Shown piece by piece: positions 13,950-21,748 of a stretch of 21,748 bases of DNA. The stretch is from Bacteroidales bacterium. Lineage in GTDB: Bacteria > Bacteroidota > Bacteroidia > Bacteroidales > SM23-62. Each line of letters starts with the position of its first letter. Position 1 is the first letter of the stretch. The DNA is taken from contig JADHVS010000054.1 in assembly GCA_016783865.1 (NCBI GenBank), positions 1 through 21,748 on the forward strand. The letters are read 5' to 3'. Both the position numbers and the translations under genes were made by a program. The notes under the pieces were generated by a model, which was not told the origin of the DNA, searched no databases, and worked only from the letters and a program-made list of their open reading frames with translations.

Positions 13950-15809
13950 ATGGGATTAAGATCATTAATGACGGTTTTAATGGTTCTCATCCTGAGTCAA
14001 CAACATATTGATTCCCAGGAGTATTGGATACCGTTTACCCGAAATAACCTATGGGGAATCAAGGATGGGAAAGGAAGTATTATCAGTCCGGCCAGATGGG
14101 ACAGCATCATCCTGGATAATCCTGTATACGAATACTTCGATGATCTTATCCTTTATCAGGATAGAGGGAAATTCGGGATTATCAATATCAAAGGGAAAGA
14201 TGTGCTTGAACCTGAATGGGATGCTATTTATTTTAATCCCGGGCTTAGCTACGATTACAATGTGACTAAAAATTATCAGACCGAATCTGGTCACAGGACA
14301 ATAAGTTATTTAAGTATTGCCGATTTGGAGTACAACCTGAGCAGGAGTTATTCCAGCTTTCCAATATATTATATCGTTACCAGGAAGAATGACGATATAT
14401 TCCTATTCGACAAGAATTTTAACAAATTAATCCCGGAGCCTGTCTCCAATATTTTTCTAGAGACTGATATGTTTGTCGATTTTGGACTGATCATCCTGGA
14501 GAAGCGGGACAAAATGGGGATCATGTACAAGTCGGGTAAAAAATTTTCCGGATTTCAATATGATTCAGTAAGTTTCTGGCATACAGATGACCACCAATGG
14601 GCTGATGATCATTGCTACCTCAAAATAGATGAGCAGATAGTCCGGTATTCAGTAAAAGGGAAATTTGATCATAACCAGGTAAACCTGATCATATCGGATT
14701 GCATTGGTCAGATTTTACCCTATTCGGACACCCGCAGCTGGATATATGATTTTACCGTCGAAAACAATAATGTGCTGGTAACCGATGGGAACAGTAATGT
14801 ATATTGTTTCTCTGCAGAAAAAGAATTGCACTGGATAAAGGAAATTCCGGATGTTTACAGTTACACCCCGGTCTCATCCGCCGGCAGGATCATTATTGGG
14901 AATTATGTGTTTAAGAAGTCGAATATGATGGAAGATCCGGAAATTCTTCCCGGGAAAAGTATTCAACATCCAATCGTACGGGATGAATACATAGTTTATA
15001 TTGCAGAGACTGATCCATCACCTGAGTTTGAGTCAACTGAAATTCCAGGCTTACAAGATATCGATCCTTCCATGATGGGATCTGATAAAAAACTTATCTG
15101 TTATAATCTTAATAATCAGAATGTTATATGGAACAGGTCTCTTGACAAAAATTATCCTGCCAATATGCCCTTCCAAATTTTCAGGGAAAAAATCATTATA
15201 CCCATATTTGGTCCGCCCGAAGATCCGGGATATTATATTTTAATTTTTGATATGGACAATGGATTGGAACAGTCCAGATTTAAATTTGAAGTTCCGCAGA
15301 ATATCCAGGTCCATAGCAATATTGTTTACCTGTCAACGTACTGCTCTCCGGATATGGATATAATATGTGATGAAATAGATGTGAAGGCTTATTCTGACAT
15401 CGATCTGGAAACACCTGAGGTTGAGATTTCAGTTCATGCTTCCGGGCATACTTTATTGCATGGTGATAGTATATTTTATCTGAATGGATCGGAGCAAATA
15501 ACTGTTATCGATTCTGAAAGGGGCAAAAAGATCAAAAAAATATGCTTGAAAGCTTTGGAGTCAGAGAATATATTGGATAATATGGAGAGATTTAAGTTGT
15601 TGGCGTTTGATGGGGGTAATTTATTTTTTATCCTGAATGAGCAACGCCTTTTTTCTATTGACCTCACGAATGGCAGGATAAATAAGTATGCATTTTATAT
15701 TGACGGGGAATGGACCACCTTTAAATCGAAATATCCTGTCGTTCGGGGAAACAAAATATTTATTAGAGATCAGCGAGACAGGATCGATGTATTCGATCTT
15801 TCGAAATAA
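13950..15809 (+). CDS. Secreted WG-repeat / PQQ-type beta-propeller protein
   Basis: 619 residues. A signal peptide (LRSLMTVLMVLILSQQ, cleavage near 22) is followed by degenerate WG repeats (about 24-110 and 165-230: NNLWGIKDGKGSIISP, GKFGIINIKGKDVLEPEWD and KMGIMYKSGKKF). From about residue 270 to the end there are outer-strand motifs of a PQQ-like beta-propeller: VLVTDGNSNVYCFSAEKELHWI, KLICYNLNNQNVIWNRSLD, GLEQSRFKF, ITVIDSERGKKIKKI and LFSIDLTNGRI. PQQ-type propellers of this sort usually act as binding or scaffold domains, not quinoprotein enzymes; no PQQ ligand site is evident. No T9SS tail or lipoprotein cysteine, so it is probably periplasmic. The ATG at 13950 follows an A/T-rich leader without a Shine-Dalgarno. 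It stands alone, divergent from the hydrolase/RraA pair. Confidence 0.75.
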   Translation: MGLRSLMTVLMVLILSQQHIDSQEYWIPFTRNNLWGIKDGKGSIISPARWDSIILDNPVYEYFDDLILYQDRGKFGIINIKGKDVLEPEWDAIYFNPGLSYDYNVTKNYQTESGHRTISYLSIADLEYNLSRSYSSFPIYYIVTRKNDDIFLFDKNFNKLIPEPVSNIFLETDMFVDFGLIILEKRDKMGIMYKSGKKFSGFQYDSVSFWHTDDHQWADDHCYLKIDEQIVRYSVKGKFDHNQVNLIISDCIGQILPYSDTRSWIYDFTVENNNVLVTDGNSNVYCFSAEKELHWIKEIPDVYSYTPVSSAGRIIIGNYVFKKSNMMEDPEILPGKSIQHPIVRDEYIVYIAETDPSPEFESTEIPGLQDIDPSMMGSDKKLICYNLNNQNVIWNRSLDKNYPANMPFQIFREKIIIPIFGPPEDPGYYILIFDMDNGLEQSRFKFEVPQNIQVHSNIVYLSTYCSPDMDIICDEIDVKAYSDIDLETPEVEISVHASGHTLLHGDSIFYLNGSEQITVIDSERGKKIKKICLKALESENILDNMERFKLLAFDGGNLFFILNEQRLFSIDLTNGRINKYAFYIDGEWTTFKSKYPVVRGNKIFIRDQRDRIDVFDLSK

Positions 15810-15855
15810 TATTATGGGATGAGTCTGATTGGGGACGAGATTGGCTGAGGAGACA

Positions 15856-16848
15856 TCAATAGCGGATCAACCAGCGATACCTTCTGGCATTATCACCCAG
15901 TTTCATAGCGAGCATAAATTCATGGGTACCATATGTGTGTCGCATTATACTGCTCAAATTATAATCAAAGGCATATCCAAAATAGAATTTATCGATCCTC
16001 AGTCCACCCATTACGATTATGGCATTCCCGGTTCGGTAGGATAAGCCTGCCCAATAATTTTGGAAAATAAATGCTTTAGCACCTATATCGACCTGGAAAT
16101 TCCAGTTTTCAGATGTTTTAACCATGGCGTATGGCTCCAGTAAGAAATAATCATTGATGTCCCAGTTATATCCACCAATTAAATAGTAGTGTCGCCTTAA
16201 CCTAAAGTTTTCATATCCGCGCTGACCGAATTTCAAAGATGATTCAAACAGTTGTGCAGCCGAGAAACCTGCATAAAATTTTGGATCTGAATAATAAACT
16301 CCGAAATCGGCGTCAGGTATGATCAGTGAATTGTCAAAATTATTAATGAGATCATCGTTTTGCTCATACAACCTGAGTTCATCCCGGTCTACCTTAAACT
16401 GGTAAACCGTTCCAGATAATCCAAACGAAAGCTGTCCTGTACGCAATGTAATGTGGTACGCATAGGTGAATTGCAGTCCGGTTCTGCTTACAAGTCCTGT
16501 CCGGTCATTGAACACATAACCCCCCAGTCCTACTTTACCGCTCCTTGAACTGGCTTTTCTTCTTTTCCTGATAGAGGAACTCTTTGAAATAAAGCTGTTT
16601 TTGAGGATCCTGGTTTGGGCACTTACGGCGTGGGTTTTTGGCGAATTGGCCAGGCCTATCCACTGTTCCCGGGCGGTAATATTAAAAGAAGTATATCCTT
16701 CACTCCCAGCTACTGCGGGATTAATCAGGAATTTGTTCATCATATACTGACTGTACAATGGGAGCTGTTGGGACAGCCCATTAAAAGTCAGGGTTAATCC
16801 TGTAATCACCAGGAAAAACCCTCTCACAATTGTACTATGTTCTTTCAT
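15856..16848 (-). CDS. PorP/SprF family T9SS-associated outer-membrane protein
   Basis: 330 residues. A signal peptide (VRGFFLVITGLTLTFNGLSQ, cleavage near 27) leads to the family signature: QLPLYSQYMMNKFLINPAVAG (28-48) and REQWIGLANSPKTHAVSAQT (60-79), then amphipathic beta strands of an outer-membrane barrel (YAYHITLRTGQLSFGLSG, DFGVYYSDPKFYAGFSAAQLF, YWAGLSYRTGNAIIVMGGLRI) ending in aromatic-rich strands. In Flavobacterium SprF is required to secrete the type B adhesin SprB. Here the gene follows the type B adhesin gene by 63 bp on the same strand, the usual pairing, so it probably serves that protein. A short basic insert (KSSSIRKRRKASSRS, about 91-105) is unusual for the family and probably lies in a loop. 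Confidence 0.9.
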   Translation of the reverse strand: MKEHSTIVRGFFLVITGLTLTFNGLSQQLPLYSQYMMNKFLINPAVAGSEGYTSFNITAREQWIGLANSPKTHAVSAQTRILKNSFISKSSSIRKRRKASSRSGKVGLGGYVFNDRTGLVSRTGLQFTYAYHITLRTGQLSFGLSGTVYQFKVDRDELRLYEQNDDLINNFDNSLIIPDADFGVYYSDPKFYAGFSAAQLFESSLKFGQRGYENFRLRRHYYLIGGYNWDINDYFLLEPYAMVKTSENWNFQVDIGAKAFIFQNYWAGLSYRTGNAIIVMGGLRIDKFYFGYAFDYNLSSIMRHTYGTHEFMLAMKLGDNARRYRWLIRY

Positions 16849-16911
16849 TTCCAGTCAGTCTGATTTGCGATCTTTCACCCTCGAAAATCAGGTTGCAATT
16901 ATATTAATTTT

Positions 16912-19900
16912 TTATCTAATTATCGTTACTGTTCCTGTTAATGTTCCTGTACCATCTCCCGGATCAATTACATAGAAGTATGAATCCATTGGCATCTCCC
17001 TGCCATTCATCGCTCTGCCATCCCATGGCTCCGGATATCCCTTTTCTGATTTGAATATTACTTTACCCCACCTGTCGAATATTTCTATGACAATATCCGG
17101 AAACGCAGCAGCTTCATCAAAGTACCAGGTGTCGTTCACGTTATCTCCATTAGGTGTGAAGGCATTGGGAATCCTGGCAAAATATGCTTTCGTTGAACAA
17201 TCCAGGATCCTGATGGTATCTCCACCAATACAACCATATTCAGAGGTTACAAGTACGGAGATCACTTGCGGACCAGGATATATTGTGATGATCTCTGATG
17301 TTTCACCGGTTGACCAGTTATATGTTGATCCGGGATTGCCGGCATCCAGATCCAATGTCATTGATCCGCACAATAAGGTATCGGGACCAAAGTCAACGAG
17401 AGGATCAGGAGCAACAGTAACTGTGACCGAATCAGATACCATACAGCCATATTCATCAAATACAAGAATGCTTACCACCTCCGCAACCCTGGTCATATAG
17501 GTCGAGGTTCCTGTTCCATTGTGCCAGATATGGCTGATGAAATCACCGGTAGGATCTATAATGGCTGTTTCACTGGCACAGATAAACGGATCGGGACCAA
17601 GATCAATGGTAGGTGTGGACACCACTACATCCAGGACAGATTCTTCGGAGACACAACCAGTAATTGTAGTTTCAATTACGGTGATAGAATAATCGTCAGG
17701 ATCACTTCCCCAGTCAATATATATTGTGTCGTTATTTTCATGTGTAATGCTGCCGCCTGTAGTGGACCAGCTGTAGGTTGATCCTGCAAGTCCATCTACC
17801 ACATACAGCACCGGATCGGAATTAATACAGACAGCCGGAGTCTGGATATGGAATACAGGCTGAGGTATGGTGAACAAATAGACTGTTACACTGGCTGTTT
17901 CGGTTGTATCACACTCGTCTTCGATCCTTACATAATAAGTTGTTTCGGCGGCTGGAGCAGTTACAGAAATGTTGTTTCCGGTTCCAACAGAGTTTGTGAG
18001 GGCAGCATCTGAATACCAGACCGCTGCAGCGTTGCTGCCAATAACACCTCCTGTGTAGGTAAGCAGTATGAGTCCGTCAGCAGGACAAACTGTATCCCTG
18101 TTTGTAAGGGCTGCATCCGGTGCAAGGGAAATTGCTTTAATGTTTAAGGTAGCTGATACTGCGGATGACGTATCGCAGGAACCTTCAAACCTTACATAGT
18201 ATGTTGTAGTTGCGTCGGGTGCAGAGACAGTAATCTGGCTGCCTGTTCCAATAATATTTGAGAGTGCCGCATCGTCATACCATTGTGCATCTGAGAATAC
18301 CGATAATAATCCTCCCGAATAGGTCAGTGTTATATCTCCATCACCAGAACAGATATTATTCCTGTCGATCAATACATTATCGGGAGATTCGTTGGCCCGT
18401 ATTACATAAAGCCTGGTGAAAACGGCATCGCTGGTGTCGCATGGCCCCTCAAATCTTACATAATAGTTAGTTGATACAGAAGGTGCAGGTACGACCAGGT
18501 TGTTGCCATCTCCAAGAGGTGCAGTGAACGTTGCCGAATTGTACCACCTGGCGACAGCTTCTGATCCCGGGATACCTCCAGTATAGGTCAATGTGATGTT
18601 CCCGTCACCCGGACAAATTGTATCCCTGTCCCGACTGGCTGATTCCGGAGGTATGGACAGCGTTTTAATATTAACCGTGACGCTCTTTGCTATGGTGCTA
18701 TTGCAGGTTCCTTCGAAGCGTACAAAATATTTGGTTGTGGCCAGTGGGGCAGTGATGCTCAGGTTATTTCCGCTTCCAACATGGGTGGTAAAGGTTGCGT
18801 CTGAATACCATTCTGCTGTGGCAGCAGTTCCTAATGAGCCGCCTGTGTAAGACAACGTTATATTTCCATCTGCGTGACAAATATCATTCCTGTCGCTGGC
18901 AGCGCTTTCAGGAGCAACAGAGAGTGTATTAATGCTTACGGTAACTGACTTAGCTAGGGTTGTATCACAAGGTCCTTCAAACCTTACGTAATACGTAGTG
19001 GTGGAATCAGGTGTTGCCAGGGTAAGGTTATTGCCGCTTCCAATATTATTAGCTAACAGTGGATCGTTGTACCATTGTGCATCACCGCCTTCGGTGACTG
19101 CTCCACCAGAGTAAGTCATTATAATGTTTCCATCGGCCGGACAAATGTTGTTTCTGTTAGTCAGTGCAGTATCTGGCGGAGAAGAGGTAACGATGACCGT
19201 TATATTGAATGTACAGGAATCACTGTTGCCCGATGGATCATAGATTGTATAGGACACGCTGGTCAGTCCCTCGTTAAATGATTCACCACTTGCATCATCA
19301 ATACCCGTGCCTGTGGTGGCTCCTGACAACCGGTAAGCAATGCTGCTAACGCTGCAGTTATCAGAAACACCAGGGGCAATGTTCAATACTTCTGCCGAAC
19401 ATCTGCCTGGCTCTGTTACGACCGTTGAATCGTTCGGGCAGGTAACTGCTGGAGGTATCGTATCCAGGACGGTTACATTGGCTATGCAGGTGCTGATATT
19501 GTTATATATATCAGTTACCGTGACTGTAACAGGAACAATTCCGGCATTTGTGCAATCAAATGTGCTCTGGCCTATTACAGTGCTCTGCAGCCCGCAGGCG
19601 TCAAATGCGGTGTCGAGGATGAAGCTGCTGTCGATGAGAGCTGATCCGGTGACGTCGAGATAGATGGTGGTATCCATGCAGGTGACAGATGGACTGATTG
19701 TATCAATCACTGTAATGGTTGAATTACACTGACTGGTATTACCATTATTATCGGTTACAGTGATGGTGATCAGATTCGGACCTGTATGGCTGCAGTCAAA
19801 TGCAGACTGGCCTGGTGTGATCGACTGGATACCACAGGCATCATTGCTTCCATCATCTACGTAGGAACTATCAATTGTGAAATTGCCGGTGGCATCGAGG

Positions 19901-21748
19901 TATACTGTTGTATCAGTACATAATGCGATTGGAGAAACGGTATCCACTACGGTGACTGTTGCCGGGCATGAACTGCTGTTTCCGTAGTTATCAGTAACCG
20001 TCATTGTCACGGTATTGGCTCCGGCATCGATGCAATCGAAAATAAATCTATCGAGTGTGATGGTTGCAATTCCGCAATTATCCGTACTGCCATTATTCAC
20101 GTAGCTGCTGTCGATGATTACCGTGCCGGCTGCGTGCAGGTAGATGGTTGTATCCTGGCAGCTGGCGACCGGTGGTTCGACTTCTGAGATAGTCACTGTG
20201 GCGTTACAGGTAGCTGAGTTGCCGTTGACATCTTCAACGGTTAGTGTGACAGCATTGGCTCCAATGTCGGCGCAGGTAAAGTCATACCTGTCGAGATACA
20301 TGGTATCGATGCCACAGTTGTCTGAGGTGCCATTGTCCACCATTGCAGCTGTTATTGTTGCGTTTCCTGATATATCCAGGGGTACGGTGATATCCTGGCA
20401 GACGGCCGCAGGTGAGATCGTATCGATTACCGTGACCGTGCTCTGGCACTGTGATGAGTTGCCATAGTTATCGGTGACAGTCAGGGTGACCGTATTGGCT
20501 CCAATATCTCCGCAGGTGAACGTGTTGATGTCGATAGCCAGGCCTCCGATTCCGCAGGCATCGCTGCTTCCACCATCCACATCTGCTGCCACGATCGAAG
20601 CATTGCCGGCTGCATCCAGGTAAACATCTATGTCCTGGCAGACGGCTGATGGTGAGATCGTATCGATTACTGTGACCGTGGCGGTACACTGATCCGTGTT
20701 GGCATTATTATCTGTTACTGTTAAAGTGACGGTGTTGGCTCCTACATTGGCACAGGTGAATGCGCTGATGTCGATCGCAAGGCTTGCAATGCCACAGGCG
20801 TCTGTACTTCCACCGTCCACATCGGCTGCTACTATTGAAGCGTTGCCGGCTGCATCAAGGTAAACGTCAATATCCTGGCAGACGGCTGATGGTGAGATCG
20901 TATCGATTACTGTGACCGTGGCGGTACACTGATCCGTGTTGGCATTGTTATCGGTGACTGTAAGCGTGACAGTGTTGGCTCCTATATCTCCGCAATTAAA
21001 TGTACTGATGTCAATCGCCAGTCCGGCTATTCCGCAGGCGTCACTGCTTCCACCGTCAACATCTGCTGCAACAATCGAAGCATTGCCGGCTGCATCAAGG
21101 TAAACATCTATATCCTGGCAGACGGCCGATGGTGAGATCGTATCGATTACTGTGACCGTGCTCTGGCACTGGTCTGTATTTCCATTATTATCTGTGACAG
21201 TCAGTGTGACCGTATTGGCTCCGACATTGGCACAGGTGAAGGCGCTGATGTCAATCGCCAGTCCGGCTATACCACAGGCGTCACTGCTTCCACCGTCCAC
21301 ATCGGCTGCAACAATCGAAGCATTGCCGGCTGCATCCAGGTAAACATCAATATCCTGGCAGACGGCCGATGGTGAGATCGTATCGATTACAGTGACAGTG
21401 GATGTACACTGATCCGTGTTGGCATTGTTATCGGTTACTGTCAGTGTGACCGTATTGGCTCCGACATTGGCACAGGTGAACGCACTGATGTCGATGGCAA
21501 GACTTCCAATACCACAGGCATCGCTGCTTCCACCATCCACATCGGCTGCCACGATCGAAGCGTTTCCGGCTGCATCCAGGTAAACATCGATATCCTGGCA
21601 GACGGCCGAAGGTGAGATCGTATCGATTACTGTGACCGTGCTCTGGCACTGGTCTGTATTTCCATTATTATCTGTGACAGTCAGTGTGACCGTGTTGGCT
21701 CCTATATCTCCGCAATTAAATGTACTGATGTCAATCGCCAGTCCGGCT
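16912..21748 (-). CDS. Giant repeat adhesin with type B T9SS sorting domain (5' end outside window)
   Basis: The frame is open without a stop through the right edge, so at least 1612 residues are visible and the N-terminus is missing. Reading N to C: nine full and one partial 80-residue HYR-like units (19441-21748, four cysteines each, with a shared VxDTISPxAxCQD core); one divergent HYR domain with VTCPNDSTV (about 19190-19440); five Ig-like units of about 88 residues (17880-19190, R-x-x-I-C...DGNI...YTGG...YYVRFEG-x-C); PKD-like/Ig-like modules with WSTTGG and NWSTGETS (17200-17880); and a gliding-motility-type C-terminal domain (16915-17190: IPNAFTPNGDNVNDTW, FDRWGKVIF, PWDGR). The type B tail directs T9SS export and attachment, probably to the cell surface as an SprB-like filament or adhesin. 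The PorP/SprF gene follows after 63 bp. Ligand unknown. The repeat DNA is nearly identical in places, so copy number may be compressed in the assembly. Confidence 0.92.
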   Translation of the reverse strand, partial: AGLAIDISTFNCGDIGANTVTLTVTDNNGNTDQCQSTVTVIDTISPSAVCQDIDVYLDAAGNASIVAADVDGGSSDACGIGSLAIDISAFTCANVGANTVTLTVTDNNANTDQCTSTVTVIDTISPSAVCQDIDVYLDAAGNASIVAADVDGGSSDACGIAGLAIDISAFTCANVGANTVTLTVTDNNGNTDQCQSTVTVIDTISPSAVCQDIDVYLDAAGNASIVAADVDGGSSDACGIAGLAIDISTFNCGDIGANTVTLTVTDNNANTDQCTATVTVIDTISPSAVCQDIDVYLDAAGNASIVAADVDGGSTDACGIASLAIDISAFTCANVGANTVTLTVTDNNANTDQCTATVTVIDTISPSAVCQDIDVYLDAAGNASIVAADVDGGSSDACGIGGLAIDINTFTCGDIGANTVTLTVTDNYGNSSQCQSTVTVIDTISPAAVCQDITVPLDISGNATITAAMVDNGTSDNCGIDTMYLDRYDFTCADIGANAVTLTVEDVNGNSATCNATVTISEVEPPVASCQDTTIYLHAAGTVIIDSSYVNNGSTDNCGIATITLDRFIFDCIDAGANTVTMTVTDNYGNSSSCPATVTVVDTVSPIALCTDTTVYLDATGNFTIDSSYVDDGSNDACGIQSITPGQSAFDCSHTGPNLITITVTDNNGNTSQCNSTITVIDTISPSVTCMDTTIYLDVTGSALIDSSFILDTAFDACGLQSTVIGQSTFDCTNAGIVPVTVTVTDIYNNISTCIANVTVLDTIPPAVTCPNDSTVVTEPGRCSAEVLNIAPGVSDNCSVSSIAYRLSGATTGTGIDDASGESFNEGLTSVSYTIYDPSGNSDSCTFNITVIVTSSPPDTALTNRNNICPADGNIIMTYSGGAVTEGGDAQWYNDPLLANNIGSGNNLTLATPDSTTTYYVRFEGPCDTTLAKSVTVSINTLSVAPESAASDRNDICHADGNITLSYTGGSLGTAATAEWYSDATFTTHVGSGNNLSITAPLATTKYFVRFEGTCNSTIAKSVTVNIKTLSIPPESASRDRDTICPGDGNITLTYTGGIPGSEAVARWYNSATFTAPLGDGNNLVVPAPSVSTNYYVRFEGPCDTSDAVFTRLYVIRANESPDNVLIDRNNICSGDGDITLTYSGGLLSVFSDAQWYDDAALSNIIGTGSQITVSAPDATTTYYVRFEGSCDTSSAVSATLNIKAISLAPDAALTNRDTVCPADGLILLTYTGGVIGSNAAAVWYSDAALTNSVGTGNNISVTAPAAETTYYVRIEDECDTTETASVTVYLFTIPQPVFHIQTPAVCINSDPVLYVVDGLAGSTYSWSTTGGSITHENNDTIYIDWGSDPDDYSITVIETTITGCVSEESVLDVVVSTPTIDLGPDPFICASETAIIDPTGDFISHIWHNGTGTSTYMTRVAEVVSILVFDEYGCMVSDSVTVTVAPDPLVDFGPDTLLCGSMTLDLDAGNPGSTYNWSTGETSEIITIYPGPQVISVLVTSEYGCIGGDTIRILDCSTKAYFARIPNAFTPNGDNVNDTWYFDEAAAFPDIVIEIFDRWGKVIFKSEKGYPEPWDGRAMNGREMPMDSYFYVIDPGDGTGTLTGTVTIIR
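17880..19190 (-). repeat. Five Ig-like protein repeats in the adhesin (about 258-270 bp each)
   Basis: Within the adhesin gene the encoded string (N/D)RxxIC-P-x-DGNI recurs five times, spaced about 258-270 bp. Each unit has YTGG/YSGG, W-Y, GxGNN and TTYYVRFEG-x-CDT landmarks. DNA identity is clearly lower than in the upstream 240-bp array, so this is an older duplication. Confidence 0.8.
19441..21748 (-). repeat. Tandem 240-bp repeat array (HYR-like units of exactly 80 residues)
   Basis: Unit starts fall every 240 bp from 19441 to 21601 with no length change: nine full units and a tenth cut by the window edge. The five or six units nearest the right edge are nearly identical; those toward the C-terminus (19441-20400) are diverged but keep length and cysteines. 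Stretches of 50-80 identical bases are shared between non-adjacent units. Confidence 0.9.

Noticed and set aside
17051..19663. Several + strand open frames inside the adhesin gene.
   Set aside because: They arise because the Thr/Val-rich repeats leave the complementary frame free of stops; they repeat with the same period as the adhesin units.

Overview
The window looks like chromosomal DNA of a member of the Bacteroidota. It has one secreted protein with a type A type IX secretion (T9SS) sorting tail, one with a type B (gliding-motility-type) tail followed by a PorP/SprF family outer-membrane partner, a LytS/LytTR two-component pair, a Tat-exported sugar enzyme of GH109 type, and almost no Shine-Dalgarno sequences. 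No rRNA, tRNA, transposase, prophage or CRISPR array was seen. The order or genus cannot be named from the sequence alone.

Layout. 1-127 is a short non-coding leader holding a good intrinsic terminator. 128-4189 (+) is a large open frame for a modular surface protein: beta-helix, two Ig-like, FnIII-like, four cadherin-like repeats, type A tail. It begins inside a domain, so its 5' part is missing. 4190-5774 holds a small conserved-looking hypothetical gene and a two-gene toxin-antitoxin-like unit with an AbiEii nucleotidyltransferase, all on the minus strand. 5775-9240 (-) is a sugar-salvage group: GH109 alpha-N-acetylgalactosaminidase-like enzyme, sugar-1-phosphate nucleotidyltransferase and NahK-like N-acetylhexosamine kinase. 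9337-11837 (-) is a three-gene envelope-sensing operon: LiaF-like membrane protein, LytS-type kinase, LytTR regulator. 11838-12249 has no gene but carries heptamer repeats and REP-like palindromes. 12250-13844 (-) encodes two exported enzymes, a dienelactone-hydrolase-like protein whose nucleophile position is glycine and an RraA-family protein. 13950-15809 (+) is a secreted WG-repeat/PQQ-propeller protein. 15856-21748 (-) is a giant repeat adhesin running off the right edge, followed by its likely PorP/SprF partner.

How the genes fit together. The salvage group can be read as a route: release of terminal GalNAc outside the cytoplasm, 1-phosphorylation, then nucleotide activation. The adhesin and SprF-like gene are a standard T9SS substrate/partner pair. 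The most unusual things are the interrupted beta-helix gene, several period-7 tandem repeats confined to intergenic gaps, a dyad with nested direct repeats in front of the GH109 gene, the nucleophile-less hydrolase paired with a secreted RraA protein, and the mosaic 240-bp repeats of the adhesin.
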